Source: Photobacterium halotolerans DSM 18316 (GTDB lineage Bacteria; Pseudomonadota; Gammaproteobacteria; Enterobacterales; Vibrionaceae). Taken from it: a stretch of 64,000 nucleotides of DNA. Where the stretch lies: positions 6,235 through 70,234 of the forward strand of contig NZ_KE384321.1 of assembly GCF_000425165.1 (NCBI RefSeq), written 5' to 3'. This document shows positions 55,422-63,190 of this stretch, one piece after another (position 1 is the stretch's first letter; every line of letters starts with the position of its first letter). The notes beneath the pieces were generated by a model that worked only from the letters and a program-made list of their open reading frames with translations, made no database searches and was not told where the DNA came from. The position numbers and the translations under genes were made by a program.

Positions 55422-56378
55422 ATGACGACAGCACGCAGCCAACTTATCAGTATAGAAGCTACGCCCTACTACCATTGCGTTTCCCGATGTGTTCGCCGCT
55501 CCTTTCTTTGCGGCTACGATGAACTGACCCAGACCAGCTATGAACACCGGCGGGGGTGGGTTGAGAAACGCTTGAAACGGATTGCCAGTGTCTTTTGTGT
55601 GGATGTTTGCGCCTACGCCATTATGAGTAATCACTACCATGTCGTTCTGCATATCAACAAGGATCAGGCCCACCGCCTCTCGAACCATGAAGTTATAAAG
55701 CGCTGGCTCACCTTACATCGCGCCCCTGCGCTGATTCAGCGGTTTTTGAAGCACGAGGCCTTATCCGAGGCCGAACAGTCTGCTTGCTTAACCATCATCA
55801 AAACCTGGCGGGAGCGGCTTTGTTCCATCAGCTGGTTCATGCGCCTGCTCAATCAGTACATCGCCAGCAAAGCCAATCAGGAAGACGACTGCACTGGCCA
55901 CTTTTGGGAAGGCCGCTTCAAAAGCCAGGCACTGCTGGATGACAATGCTTTAGCTGCCGCCATGGCGTACGTCGATTTAAACCCGATCCGGGCCGGTATC
56001 GCGGAGACACCGGAAACCTCCGCCTACACTTCCGTAAAAGCGCGCATTAAATCGCTTCAAAAGAACGAAACAACGGCGCCCAATCTGTTTCCCTTCGCGG
56101 GCACCTCACGCAACAACATGCCAGAAGGACTGCCTTTTCACCTGTTCGATTATATTGAGCTGGTTGAGTGGACCGGACGGCAAATCAGGGAAGGAAAACA
56201 TCACCATATCCGCTCAACCCAGCATCCCATCCTTGAACGGCTCGGTTTACACTCTGATGTGTGGCTCAATATCTGCACCAAAATAGAAACAGGCATCCTC
56301 ATTGGCACAGCCTCATCAATTCAAGCCGTTTTGCCGAAATTGAACCGGCAACGACGAACCGGTTTACAGATCCCTTAA
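55422..56378 (+). CDS. Y1 (HUH) transposase, REP-associated type
   Basis: 318 residues. The single-tyrosine HUH transposase fold (Y1_Tnp) is shown by the metal motif MSNHYHVVL (His-x-His) and PYYHCVSRCVRRSFL at the N-terminus, with the catalytic Tyr region near NQYIASKANQEDDCTGHFWEGRFKSQ, split in two blocks. The long C-terminal extension is usual for the larger Vibrio/Shewanella members. No IS200/605 ends or TnpB were found. Instead it is flanked by short inverted repeats of the dispersed family, so it looks like a RAYT-type enzyme acting on them. Confidence 0.88.
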   Translation: MTTARSQLISIEATPYYHCVSRCVRRSFLCGYDELTQTSYEHRRGWVEKRLKRIASVFCVDVCAYAIMSNHYHVVLHINKDQAHRLSNHEVIKRWLTLHRAPALIQRFLKHEALSEAEQSACLTIIKTWRERLCSISWFMRLLNQYIASKANQEDDCTGHFWEGRFKSQALLDDNALAAAMAYVDLNPIRAGIAETPETSAYTSVKARIKSLQKNETTAPNLFPFAGTSRNNMPEGLPFHLFDYIELVEWTGRQIREGKHHHIRSTQHPILERLGLHSDVWLNICTKIETGILIGTASSIQAVLPKLNRQRRTGLQIP

Positions 56379-56560
56379 CCCATTCACAGCAAGCAGATCC
56401 TCAACAGCGATACATTCGTATGCTGCTGCTCGCCTGGAAATCATGCCAGATGCATAAAATCTCACTTTGCATTCCAACACGCTGTCAATCAGTCTTTATA
56501 AAAAGCAAATGAAAGCGAATTTTTGAATCTGGTACAGGCCTTCCTGGCTCTGATTTATGC

Positions 56561-56600
56561 GTGACTGTCCTATTAACTATCATGACTGTCCTTATTAATT
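56561..56600 (+). repeat. two copies of the dispersed repeat, right of the transposase
   Basis: GTGACTGTCCTATTAACT (56561-56578) and CATGACTGTCCTTATTAATT (56581-56600), in plus orientation, i.e. inverted relative to the pair on the left side of the transposase. Confidence 0.75.
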
Positions 56601-56610
56601 ATCTCTCGCG

Positions 56611-57081
56611 CTATACCTGCGCTAAAACGTGCTCAATAAACGTCGACTTCTTCTCACGGTACTCGTCGTGTGACAAACCCTCACACGATTTCTTTAACTC
56701 ATTGTACTGAACCACTAAATCTGGAGATGTGCGTAACCTGTCACGAAAATCTACAAAGCACTCAAACTCTGAGCCTATCGCTACCACCTGAAAAGCCACA
56801 TCTTCGCTTGTTGACTCAAGCATGCATAGTTCAGCTGTTCTCAGTGTGTTTTTCTTTTCTTGAAACCCCAAGGTGAGCAAAATACGCGCAGAATCTTCCA
56901 GTTCGTGCGCATCAACGCCGATCAAGATATCAAGATCACCTTTTGAAATAGCGCCTGGAACGGATGACGCTCCCACATGCTCGACTCTTGCTGCTGGCAA
57001 CAGCCTCCGTACTTGATTCAGATAATAATCAAACCGCTCATGACAGGCTTTCTGATACTGATACGGACTAAGAAATTTCAT
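56611..57081 (-). CDS. GrpB-family (UPF0157) protein
   Basis: 156 residues: ARVEHVGASSVPGAISKGDLDILIGV is the GrpB block and resembles a nucleotidyltransferase active site (GSSVPG..K..iDi). It continues LRTSPDLVVQYNELKKSC and ends YREKKSTFIEHVL. The family is widespread; the function is not established. AGAGG precedes the ATG. Confidence 0.85.
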   Translation of the reverse strand: MKFLSPYQYQKACHERFDYYLNQVRRLLPAARVEHVGASSVPGAISKGDLDILIGVDAHELEDSARILLTLGFQEKKNTLRTAELCMLESTSEDVAFQVVAIGSEFECFVDFRDRLRTSPDLVVQYNELKKSCEGLSHDEYREKKSTFIEHVLAQV

Positions 57082-57120
57082 CTTTCCTCTTAATCATCAA
57101 TTGTCCTAACTACGAATAGT

Positions 57121-57176
57121 GTGCCTGTCCTGGTAATGGCTATGTAATGCGCTATGCGGTGTCTGTCCTGGTAACG
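57121..57176 (+). repeat. two copies of the dispersed repeat
   Basis: GTGCCTGTCCTGGTAAT (57121-57137) and GTGTCTGTCCTGGTAACG (57159-57176), 38 bases apart and in the same orientation. They lie between GrpB and the S66 peptidase gene. Confidence 0.75.
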
Positions 57177-57194
57177 AGCTCTCTGAATCATTGC

Positions 57195-58199
57195 TTATTT
57201 CCCGACTAACCACGGGCTCTCCAGCTGAAAAACCTGATTATCAAAGTCAATGCTGGCTTGGACACCTAAAGGTGTCACCAACATGGGATGGGTATGACAA
57301 CTGTCAAAGCCATATAATATTGGCATGTTCTGACCATTAAGAATTTCAAGCAGGACGTCTAATGGCGAGCGACTTGTTCCTTTGTCATCAAAAAGCTCAT
57401 GCTTACCAAGCACTATCGCTCCAACCTTGTCAAAGACGCCACAAGCCTTTAAGTGAGCAAACGAGCGTTCAACAGTTTCAATCCCTTTTAATGAGTCTTC
57501 AATGAACAGTATGTCACCTGAATGTATTTCAGGCATATAATAGCTTCCCCAAATACCTGCCATTGTATTCAGGTTACCGCCAATAATACGCCCGGTGATT
57601 TTCCCACCCCCAAGAAATGTCCATTCGTTGCTAAAAACACGCTTTGCCGTGTTTTGTGTTTCCCAATCCAGTTTAACGTCTGTCCAGCGTTCAGGCATAA
57701 CATATTTATATTCACTTTTCTCTGAACTCAATATATCCAGAAATGACTGAAAAGTGTCATCAACTAAAGGCGGAAACTCACCAAACGATGCCACTAAAGC
57801 GGGTCCATAGAAAGTGACAAGACCCGTTTGTGCATAAATACCAAGTAAAAGTGCAGTCACATCGGAATAACCAATAATGATTTTTGGATCTTTTCTAAGT
57901 GCTTCGTAGTCAATATATGGCAATAATGAATTACTGTTATTACCGCCAATGGTCGACATAATGCATCGAATGCTTGGATCTCGGATAAGCTGATTGAACT
58001 CTTCAGCCCTGGCCTGAATTGATCCAGAGCGATATGAGTCTGAACATCCTGTCAAGGCTCCTTCAACCAGCTCAAACCCTTGACCTTCCAGGTAGGCTTT
58101 TGCTCTTGAAAATCGATTGGGCGCGAATACTGTTGCCGGTGATGACGGTGAAAAGAAGCCTATTTTGTCACCAATGGTTAATGCTTTTGGGAATATCAA
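57195..58199 (-). CDS. S66-family peptidase, MccF-like
   Basis: 334 residues starting at a TTG with GGAGG ten bases upstream. The S66 nucleophile is in IIGYSDVTALLLGI, and the catalytic pair (Glu in FIEDSLKGIETVER and His in SCHTHPM) is present. GGNNSNSLLPYIDYEAL and the loop around NEWTFLGGGKITG are closer to MccF, which cleaves microcin C-type peptides and gives immunity, than to LD-carboxypeptidase LdcA. No signal peptide, so cytoplasmic. Confidence 0.85.
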   Translation of the reverse strand: MIFPKALTIGDKIGFFSPSSPATVFAPNRFSRAKAYLEGQGFELVEGALTGCSDSYRSGSIQARAEEFNQLIRDPSIRCIMSTIGGNNSNSLLPYIDYEALRKDPKIIIGYSDVTALLLGIYAQTGLVTFYGPALVASFGEFPPLVDDTFQSFLDILSSEKSEYKYVMPERWTDVKLDWETQNTAKRVFSNEWTFLGGGKITGRIIGGNLNTMAGIWGSYYMPEIHSGDILFIEDSLKGIETVERSFAHLKACGVFDKVGAIVLGKHELFDDKGTSRSPLDVLLEILNGQNMPILYGFDSCHTHPMLVTPLGVQASIDFDNQVFQLESPWLVGK

Positions 58200-58556
58200 A
58201 AGTCACTATCCTCCATGATGCTAAAAATAAAAAACCACATGCAGAATTAACGAGTTCTTTTTGAAGTGGTAATTGCTCGAGTTTGGGACCTTCCTGGTTC
58301 AAAATCACCTCCTTTTATATAGCGCCACAATCTGGGATGAATAAGCACATTTTGTAACTCACCAATGACGTAAACGCTTAAATTGCATTAAACGCCAAAC
58401 GTTTAGTAACAAGTATAAATAACGAGCATGGGGATATGAAAGCTGCCGATATGTTTATACAGACAGTTGAACCAACACATAGAGCCAGCAATTCTCTCAC
58501 TCTATGTGTTGGATGATAAGCAGTAAAAAACCACTTATTTATTGAAAGCTTCTTGC
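58200..58556. other. intergenic with a long hairpin
   Basis: About 360 AT-rich bases between the S66 peptidase and DUF3297 genes. A perfect 13-bp inverted repeat is at 58472-58512. No gene was seen. Confidence 0.45.
58472..58512. repeat. perfect 13-bp inverted repeat
   Basis: CCAACACATAGAG / CTCTATGTGTTGG with a 15-base loop, about 45 bases past the DUF3297 stop. No T run follows on either strand; it may be an mRNA 3' hairpin or Rho-dependent end. Confidence 0.55.
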
Positions 58557-58805
58557 TTATTTATAGAAAGCTTCTACTTGGCCTTTCAGTTTGATCAACA
58601 TTGGCTGACCAAAACGATCTTTTGCTTTCGGTGAAGGGATTTTGACCCAACCCTCACTGATGCAATATTCTTCAACATCAGTACGCTCTTTGCCATTCAG
58701 ACGAATACCGATATGGTGTTCAAAACACTCTGCCACATAGTGTGGGCTGCGAGGGTTACCGGCAAGGTGATCGGGTAAAGCTGGTTTATCGTTAATGTCG
58801 CTCAT
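58557..58805 (-). CDS. DUF3297-family protein
   Basis: 82 residues from the ATG at 58805 (MSDINDKPALPDHLAGNPRSP); an extension to 58829 is open but less like the family. HYVAECFEHHIGIRLNGKERTDVEEYCISEGWV, cut here for length, fits DUF3297, a family of glutathione-peroxidase-linked small proteins in gammaproteobacteria. Function unknown. AGGTC lies upstream. Confidence 0.82.
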   Translation of the reverse strand: MSDINDKPALPDHLAGNPRSPHYVAECFEHHIGIRLNGKERTDVEEYCISEGWVKIPSPKAKDRFGQPMLIKLKGQVEAFYK

Positions 58806-58901
58806 GTTCATGACCTGAAGTATGTACAAAGTGCGCCATTGTAGACAATGCCCGCCCGGTGCTCAACCAGACAGAGGCACTATTTCGACTGTAACTGTAC
58901 G

Positions 58902-58919
58902 GTGACTGTCCTGGTAATT
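58902..58919 (+). repeat. one copy of the dispersed repeat
   Basis: GTGACTGTCCTGGTAATT, very close to the consensus, directly after the stop of the gene at 58926-59243. Confidence 0.75.
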
Positions 58920-58925
58920 TGAACC

Positions 58926-59243
58926 TCAGGCCGCAGCCATTGACCAGATCTGAAAACCAACCGTGCAGAGTAACCCGATGATAACAAGTGCTTTGTCCTT
59001 GAATGTCGTTGCTGAACGCGCCGATAGTGCAGCTAAAAACACGCCGACAGAAGCGCCGGTATTGGCAATCGCAAATGACCGTTCAAAGTTATGAAACCAA
59101 AAAAAGACAGCACACCCAATCAGAGCAAGCAGCATCAACTTAAAAATTACATCAAAAAAATCAAATGCATACTGAATATCTTCTTTACTGTCCAATTTCT
59201 TCTTTCTCCATTTTTTACTTAACGAATAAGCTGGCCTCTTCAT
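58926..59243 (-). CDS. hypothetical small membrane protein
   Basis: 105 residues from the ATG at 59243; a TTG extends the frame to 59261. After a basic N-terminus (RPAYSLSKKWRKKKLDSK) come three hydrophobic segments (FKLMLLALIGCAVFFWF, VGVFLAALSA, ALVIIGLLCTVGFQIWSM). I do not recognise the family. It may be a cassette-borne gene, given the accessory character of this stretch. Weak ribosome site. Confidence 0.55.
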   Translation of the reverse strand: MKRPAYSLSKKWRKKKLDSKEDIQYAFDFFDVIFKLMLLALIGCAVFFWFHNFERSFAIANTGASVGVFLAALSARSATTFKDKALVIIGLLCTVGFQIWSMAAA

Positions 59244-59605
59244 CAGGCTCTGCCAGACCAAACCAGTCTGATTGCGTCGCTCTCATGAACAACCAGGTTA
59301 CAAAGTTTCTATATCACTGATTTGAATATATTTTTATCAGAAATAACTCGCTGTGTGAAGATCACGCTGCAAGTCCGGTTGCGTTCGCAGCATTCTCCTG
59401 ATGCACACCCGACAACGCCGGAAAGAACTCATTAGGTGACTGTCCTTGTAAGCAGCCATCAACGACTTCTGGCTGAAAGAAACCCCAAATAGTGGCGATC
59501 ATCGCCTGTGTCAGGAAGATGGTTGTAATCCTAAATTCTATGTTGCGCGATGGCGTCTTATGGAATGCAGAATCAGCATTTAATGATTGACGCCATGGTC
59601 GTTTG
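59244..59605. other. intergenic with one repeat and an inverted repeat
   Basis: About 360 bases. It includes one dispersed repeat (59436-59453) and the dyad at 59541-59609. No protein-like frame was found. Confidence 0.45.
59436..59453 (+). repeat. one copy of the dispersed repeat
   Basis: GTGACTGTCCTTGTAAGC, in plus orientation as on all the right-hand side. Confidence 0.65.
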
Positions 59606-59612
59606 TTATAAG
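59541..59612 (-). repeat. possible degenerate attC-like dyad
   Basis: On the minus strand it opens with CTTATAACAAACG, identical to the usual left end of Vibrio attC repeats, and holds an 8-bp arm pair ATGGCGTC / GACGCCAT around a loop. The right core (expected GTTAxxx) is not present (CGCAACATAG), so it is at best a decayed site. The stop codon of the gene at 59606 lies in its TAACAA. Confidence 0.25.
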
Positions 59613-59977
59613 CCTACAGCTGACTTCGTAATTCCGACTGAAACAACAGCTAAGAATAATGCGCTCACTAAGAACAGGGGCATTTTTGTCACAACCGCAA
59701 GTATACCCATGTTTTTGGACAAAAAACCGCGATACAAGTAATCCGTATTTGTTTGATTACGTCGTTTTTCATTTAGTTTGATCAAGTTAAGAGGATAACT
59801 AGGATTTTTATACCCCCAAAGACAGATAAATGCGATACAACAGAGTGTAAGCCATTGAGGAGAGTCACCGAGAAAGCAACCCACAGCTAAAGCAAATATC
59901 CACGGAGCCATCGTATAATTAAGGTAATTTACCCAAAGGTTGTATTGCTCATGTAATTCATCAATAAATTGTGACAT
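59606..59977 (-). CDS. hypothetical small membrane protein
   Basis: 123 residues with GGGGAA upstream of the ATG. Hydrophobic segments lie at about 24-36, 43-55 and 95-120 (APWIFALAVGCFLG, TLCCIAFICLWGY, PLFLVSALFLAVVSVG). I do not recognise the family. Its TAA stop falls in TAACAA, as in genes carried by integron cassettes, but the adjacent attC-like dyad is incomplete. Confidence 0.55.
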   Translation of the reverse strand: MSQFIDELHEQYNLWVNYLNYTMAPWIFALAVGCFLGDSPQWLTLCCIAFICLWGYKNPSYPLNLIKLNEKRRNQTNTDYLYRGFLSKNMGILAVVTKMPLFLVSALFLAVVSVGITKSAVGL

Positions 59978-60340
59978 TGTATTCCCCTACTTTAGATTCT
60001 TTTATATGGTCGCATTGTACAAAGGCTTATAACCAATGACATGGACTTCCCCCTCATCATGCTTTGCCACCTTGATAAGTCTGATCCTGTAACGACCGGA
60101 GGCCACCATGTCACAATTTGTCTATGGCATTAACTGAGACTAGCCTAGCTTCAGTATCCACGGCGAAGATCACAGAGGCAATGTATTGATTCACAAAACA
60201 ATAGCACGATCAAATGTTCTCTCGGCATTTGCTAATATCCCGCCAGCCATTACCTAAAGTGAAACCAGTGGTATATCACATCGAAATGTATTTGGGCTGA
60301 TACATCCGGAAAGAACAACTTCATCAGATTTCGCTTTAAT

Positions 60341-60357
60341 GTGCCTATCCTTGTAAT
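60341..60357 (+). repeat. degenerate copy of the dispersed repeat
   Basis: GTGCCTATCCTTGTAAT; the core has TAT in place of TGT. It is the last copy seen. The 25 bases before it (GGAAAGAACAACTTCATCA) resemble the sequence after the copy at 55276-55294. Confidence 0.55.
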
Positions 60358-60360
60358 TCT

Positions 60361-60382
60361 AAGTGTCTGCTGCGCGACACTT
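60361..60382 (-). terminator. hairpin after the DUF2971 gene
   Basis: Stem AAGTGTC / GACACTT with an 8-base loop. There is no T run beyond it on the minus strand, so termination is uncertain. Confidence 0.35.
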
Positions 60383-60395
60383 ATCCTTATTTTTA

Positions 60396-61340
60396 TTATT
60401 TTCTGAATGCATAGTTTTCATCTAAGAGTTCAAAGTCGATTTCAAATCGTTCAACACTTTGCGTTGATCGATAAAAATTTACATTTGAGCTAAACCTTGG
60501 GCTTTCTCTTACACTTTCAATCGTTCTATTAATATCGGCATTATCGACTTTACATCCAAAATAAACGGATCGTATAGCATTAGGAACTATTCTTTTAAAG
60601 AATTTCACATTGGATATAATTCTTCGATTATAGGCCAAGCACAACCACCATTTCAAACTACTCCTAACATCTACACTTTTAGCTTCAATTTTGTAACTAT
60701 TGCCTGATATATTTTCAAATAAAACACCATAATCAGAAATAGATTTCGCCACTTCTAAAGATGATAAGTCGGCAATTATAACATCAGCCTCATTCAAGCT
60801 AAGTAGATAGCGATGTTCTTTTTCATACAACCAGTCATCACCTTTCGTCAAAGCAAAGTGTGAAAAGAAATTATTTTCAAAGTATTCGTATATGCAATCA
60901 TCTGGCATTTCAAAACCAGGTCTACGACTACTGTATGAAACCCTTGCTGGTTTTATTTTAGAAATACCACACGTCATCGTAAAACCATCATGATAGTCAA
61001 ACGTATTTTCGTCACTGGCAATTCCGATAACAACTCCTTTATGTTCACTTGCATAATGTGACCACATCAACAGACTATATGGATTCTCAGTCAATGAAAT
61101 AACACCATAACCATTCAATTTTGATTCTAATTCATTCTTATAATACTCAACGGTATCTGTAGATAATTCGTTATCTGAATCAATTGAATCCTGAAAAAAG
61201 AAATCAACCTTCTTTTCAACGCCAGACTTTGTCGGCTTTGCATCGAATGGGTCATTTAATTCTGATGGAGGTGTTAGGCGTAGCAGAGGATCACTAAACA
61301 TTTCAAACCTCAAGGGCATGTACTTATATAACAAAGTCAA
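60396..61340 (-). CDS. DUF2971-family protein
   Basis: 314 residues from a TTG with AGGAG upstream. LYKYMPLRFEMFSDPLLRLTPPSELNDPFDA at the N-terminus, then VISLTENPYSLLMWSHYASEHKGVVIGI and DDWLYEKEHRYLLSL are the DUF2971 blocks; each is listed in parts. The family is found in accessory and defence-rich regions and its activity is not known. It is markedly AT-rich against the chromosome. It is separated from the next gene by 92 bases that contain an attC-like site. Confidence 0.83.
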   Translation of the reverse strand: MTLLYKYMPLRFEMFSDPLLRLTPPSELNDPFDAKPTKSGVEKKVDFFFQDSIDSDNELSTDTVEYYKNELESKLNGYGVISLTENPYSLLMWSHYASEHKGVVIGIASDENTFDYHDGFTMTCGISKIKPARVSYSSRRPGFEMPDDCIYEYFENNFFSHFALTKGDDWLYEKEHRYLLSLNEADVIIADLSSLEVAKSISDYGVLFENISGNSYKIEAKSVDVRSSLKWWLCLAYNRRIISNVKFFKRIVPNAIRSVYFGCKVDNADINRTIESVRESPRFSSNVNFYRSTQSVERFEIDFELLDENYAFRK

Positions 61341-61378
61341 AGTAACTATAACTCCTGCTACTTAGTAAATATCCAATG

Positions 61379-61437
61379 AAATAACACTTGCAGCAGGGGC
61401 GCAACGTCAGGCGCGTCCCTAGACTGCACTTGTTATC
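61379..61437 (-). repeat. integron attC-like recombination site
   Basis: On the minus strand: left core GATAAC, TAACAAGTGCAGTCTAGGGAC, then about ten bases, then GCGCCCCTGCTGCAAGTGTTAT with right core GTTATTT. The arms pair imperfectly with single extra bases on one arm, as attC sites do, and total length is about 57 bases. TAACAA..GC..TC.AG.GGGAC follows the left part of Vibrio repeats. The TAA stop of the gene at 61433 lies in the left core, as is common for cassettes. No integrase gene was seen. Confidence 0.5.
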
Positions 61438-62131
61438 TGATTGAGTACAATAGAACTTCCCCAAAAGTTGAAACTCTGTAGCTCACAATTTTGGGCAATC
61501 CTGTTTTCGGATCTATGTGCCGCTGACTATTACCCTCATCTCGCTCTTCACGCTCAGCTTCAATCAATCGGTTCCGCTCGAGAGTAAAAATGTGCGTGTC
61601 GAACGAAACCTGCCCAAGTTTAAACTGATATTTCTCATCGTTATTTAGCTTCTCATACTGACCTTCTGTTAGGTGCCCAGGGTAGTAATCTCTTGCTGTA
61701 CTTTGATAGCCATGCCTATCAATTAATCCCAATATTTCAATATCAACATCCGTCAACTCGGCGAGAACCTGTAATATTTTCTTTTTCGTCTCGTACTCAT
61801 TTTCGTCAACATTGATCGATTTAGAAAAGTAATTAGCTAGTAATTTATTTCGATCTTCGGTAATAGCCCTTGACGCCTGCTGCAGAGTATCTTCAAAGAG
61901 ATCGACAGAATACTTGTTCAATTGCACAACGCTTTCCAAAAGCCTCAATCGTTGATCCAACTCATGCAGAAATCCAACGATCCGATCTACCCTCTGATTA
62001 GGAATCACGGCCCCAATTACTTCGGAGAACAAGGGCCCAGCGACAGGCAGTGCCCCCACAACACCTTTCGCAAGCGAAACCAAGCTATCTACCCGATTCT
62101 CGCCTAGTTCAAGTTCACTCTCAGGGTTCAA
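61433..62131 (-). CDS. hypothetical protein with an N-terminal membrane-active-like helix
   Basis: 232 residues from a TTG with GGAG upstream. I do not recognise the family. Residues about 18-47 (SLAKGVVGALPVAGPLFSEV, then IGAVIP) form a Gly/Ala/Val-rich helix like those of small pore-forming or HeLo-type N-termini, then a helical part with LRLLESVVQLNKYSV, and a mixed C-terminal domain (LTDVDIEILGLIDRHGY). It is AT-rich and ends in an attC-like site, so it was probably a gene cassette. A defence or toxin role is possible but unproven. Confidence 0.6.
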   Translation of the reverse strand: MNPESELELGENRVDSLVSLAKGVVGALPVAGPLFSEVIGAVIPNQRVDRIVGFLHELDQRLRLLESVVQLNKYSVDLFEDTLQQASRAITEDRNKLLANYFSKSINVDENEYETKKKILQVLAELTDVDIEILGLIDRHGYQSTARDYYPGHLTEGQYEKLNNDEKYQFKLGQVSFDTHIFTLERNRLIEAEREERDEGNSQRHIDPKTGLPKIVSYRVSTFGEVLLYSIR

Positions 62132-62614
62132 AAATTAAGTCTCCAGATAACATCTTATTCTATGACATCAAGTCATATAACTTTGTAGTATATTTCTTTA
62201 CACAGCTATAAACGTAAGCATTTTATATTAAAGAATTAACAACGATTCACATATAATTTCATCATTCATGTACGTTGCATCGTCAATCAGTGACAAGTGA
62301 TTCGAAATAATAAAGCGATATTCTATAGTCTCAGGTCTGTTCATTTACAGCCGTTCAAATATGACTGACATGCCACCACCGATTCATCAACAATCAAGTA
62401 AGTTTCTTCAACAGACACGCTACCGCCCTTCACATTGAAGTGAATCGTATTATGGAAATTTGACGCTTTTACATGATATTCAGATATGGCTGCTGTTTCA
62501 CGCTTTGATGTGTTTTAAGTTGCATATCTGTGCATTAGGGCAAGTTCTGAGGCGAGAAAAAAGGAGGCTGTGCCTCCTTGGGTAGGTGGAGTGTAAGCTG
62601 TTGACGGGGTTGGA
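62132..62614. other. AT-rich intergenic before the copper locus
   Basis: About 480 bases. Only the terminator at 62555-62579 was recognised. No second attC-like site was found here. Confidence 0.45.
62555..62579 (-). terminator. terminator of the cus-like operon
   Basis: Stem AAGGAGGC / GCCTCCTT with TGT loop and a T run on the minus strand, about 35 bases past the cupredoxin stop. It closes the operon that starts outside the window. Confidence 0.85.
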
Positions 62615-63103
62615 TTACTGCACCATGATGCTCTTCACCATACCGGCTTCGGCGTGGCCGGGGATGTTGCAGGCGAGCTCGACCTCTGGTTCACCGTGGA
62701 AGTGCCAGAGCAGGGTTTTGGCTTTACCCGGTTTCACCGTCACGGTTGAGCCGCTGTCGTGATCATGGCCGGTTGTCATGTTGCGCATCATTTCCCGGTG
62801 TTTCAGTTGTTCTTCTATTGAGCCAATGGAGAACTCATGGTCGATTTTACCTGTGTTCATCACCACAAACTGCACGACATCGTTGGCTTCGATCTGCACA
62901 TCTTTCTTGAAGCGGATCTTCATGTCATCGGAGAGAATAACGTGAACCACTTTGTCGGGTTTGGCGCCTTTGGCGGGCATACCGACAGCAGACATGCCAT
63001 CCATTTTCATCCCTGAATGATCCATTGAGCCGTGGCCCATCTCATCCGCAAGGACGGGCGTCGAGGCCAGTGTGATGATCAGGGCGAGTACTGTTTTTTT
63101 CAT
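62615..63103 (-). CDS. periplasmic cupredoxin, copper-binding
   Basis: 162 residues from the ATG at 63103, with AAGGAAA upstream; the open frame to 63184 is unsupported. Signal peptide MKKTVLALIITLASTPVLA, then a Met/His-rich stretch (MGHGSMDHSGMKMDGM) that binds copper. The cupredoxin copper ligands are visible as DHEF (His), then ACNIPGHAEAGM (Cys, His, Met). It resembles CopI-type periplasmic copper proteins. It starts 88 bases after the RND pump gene. Confidence 0.87.
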   Translation of the reverse strand: MKKTVLALIITLASTPVLADEMGHGSMDHSGMKMDGMSAVGMPAKGAKPDKVVHVILSDDMKIRFKKDVQIEANDVVQFVVMNTGKIDHEFSIGSIEEQLKHREMMRNMTTGHDHDSGSTVTVKPGKAKTLLWHFHGEPEVELACNIPGHAEAGMVKSIMVQ

Positions 63104-63190
63104 CTGTATTTCCTTTCTGTTCAGCAAATTATGTTGATGTAATTGACGTTTGTGCCCTTCTCCCGTCAGGCAGGAGAAAGGCATAGATAA

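Larger units (their letters stand above)
59978..60395. other. intergenic, one repeat copy
   Basis: About 420 bases. A degenerate dispersed repeat is at 60341-60357 and a hairpin AAGTGTC / GACACTT at 60361-60382 just past the DUF2971 gene. No gene was seen. Confidence 0.45.

Noticed and set aside
55422-56378. Complete IS200/IS605 element
   Set aside because: The transposase is longer than IS200 TnpA, no TnpB is present and no terminal hairpins of that type were found; only the short repeats flank it.
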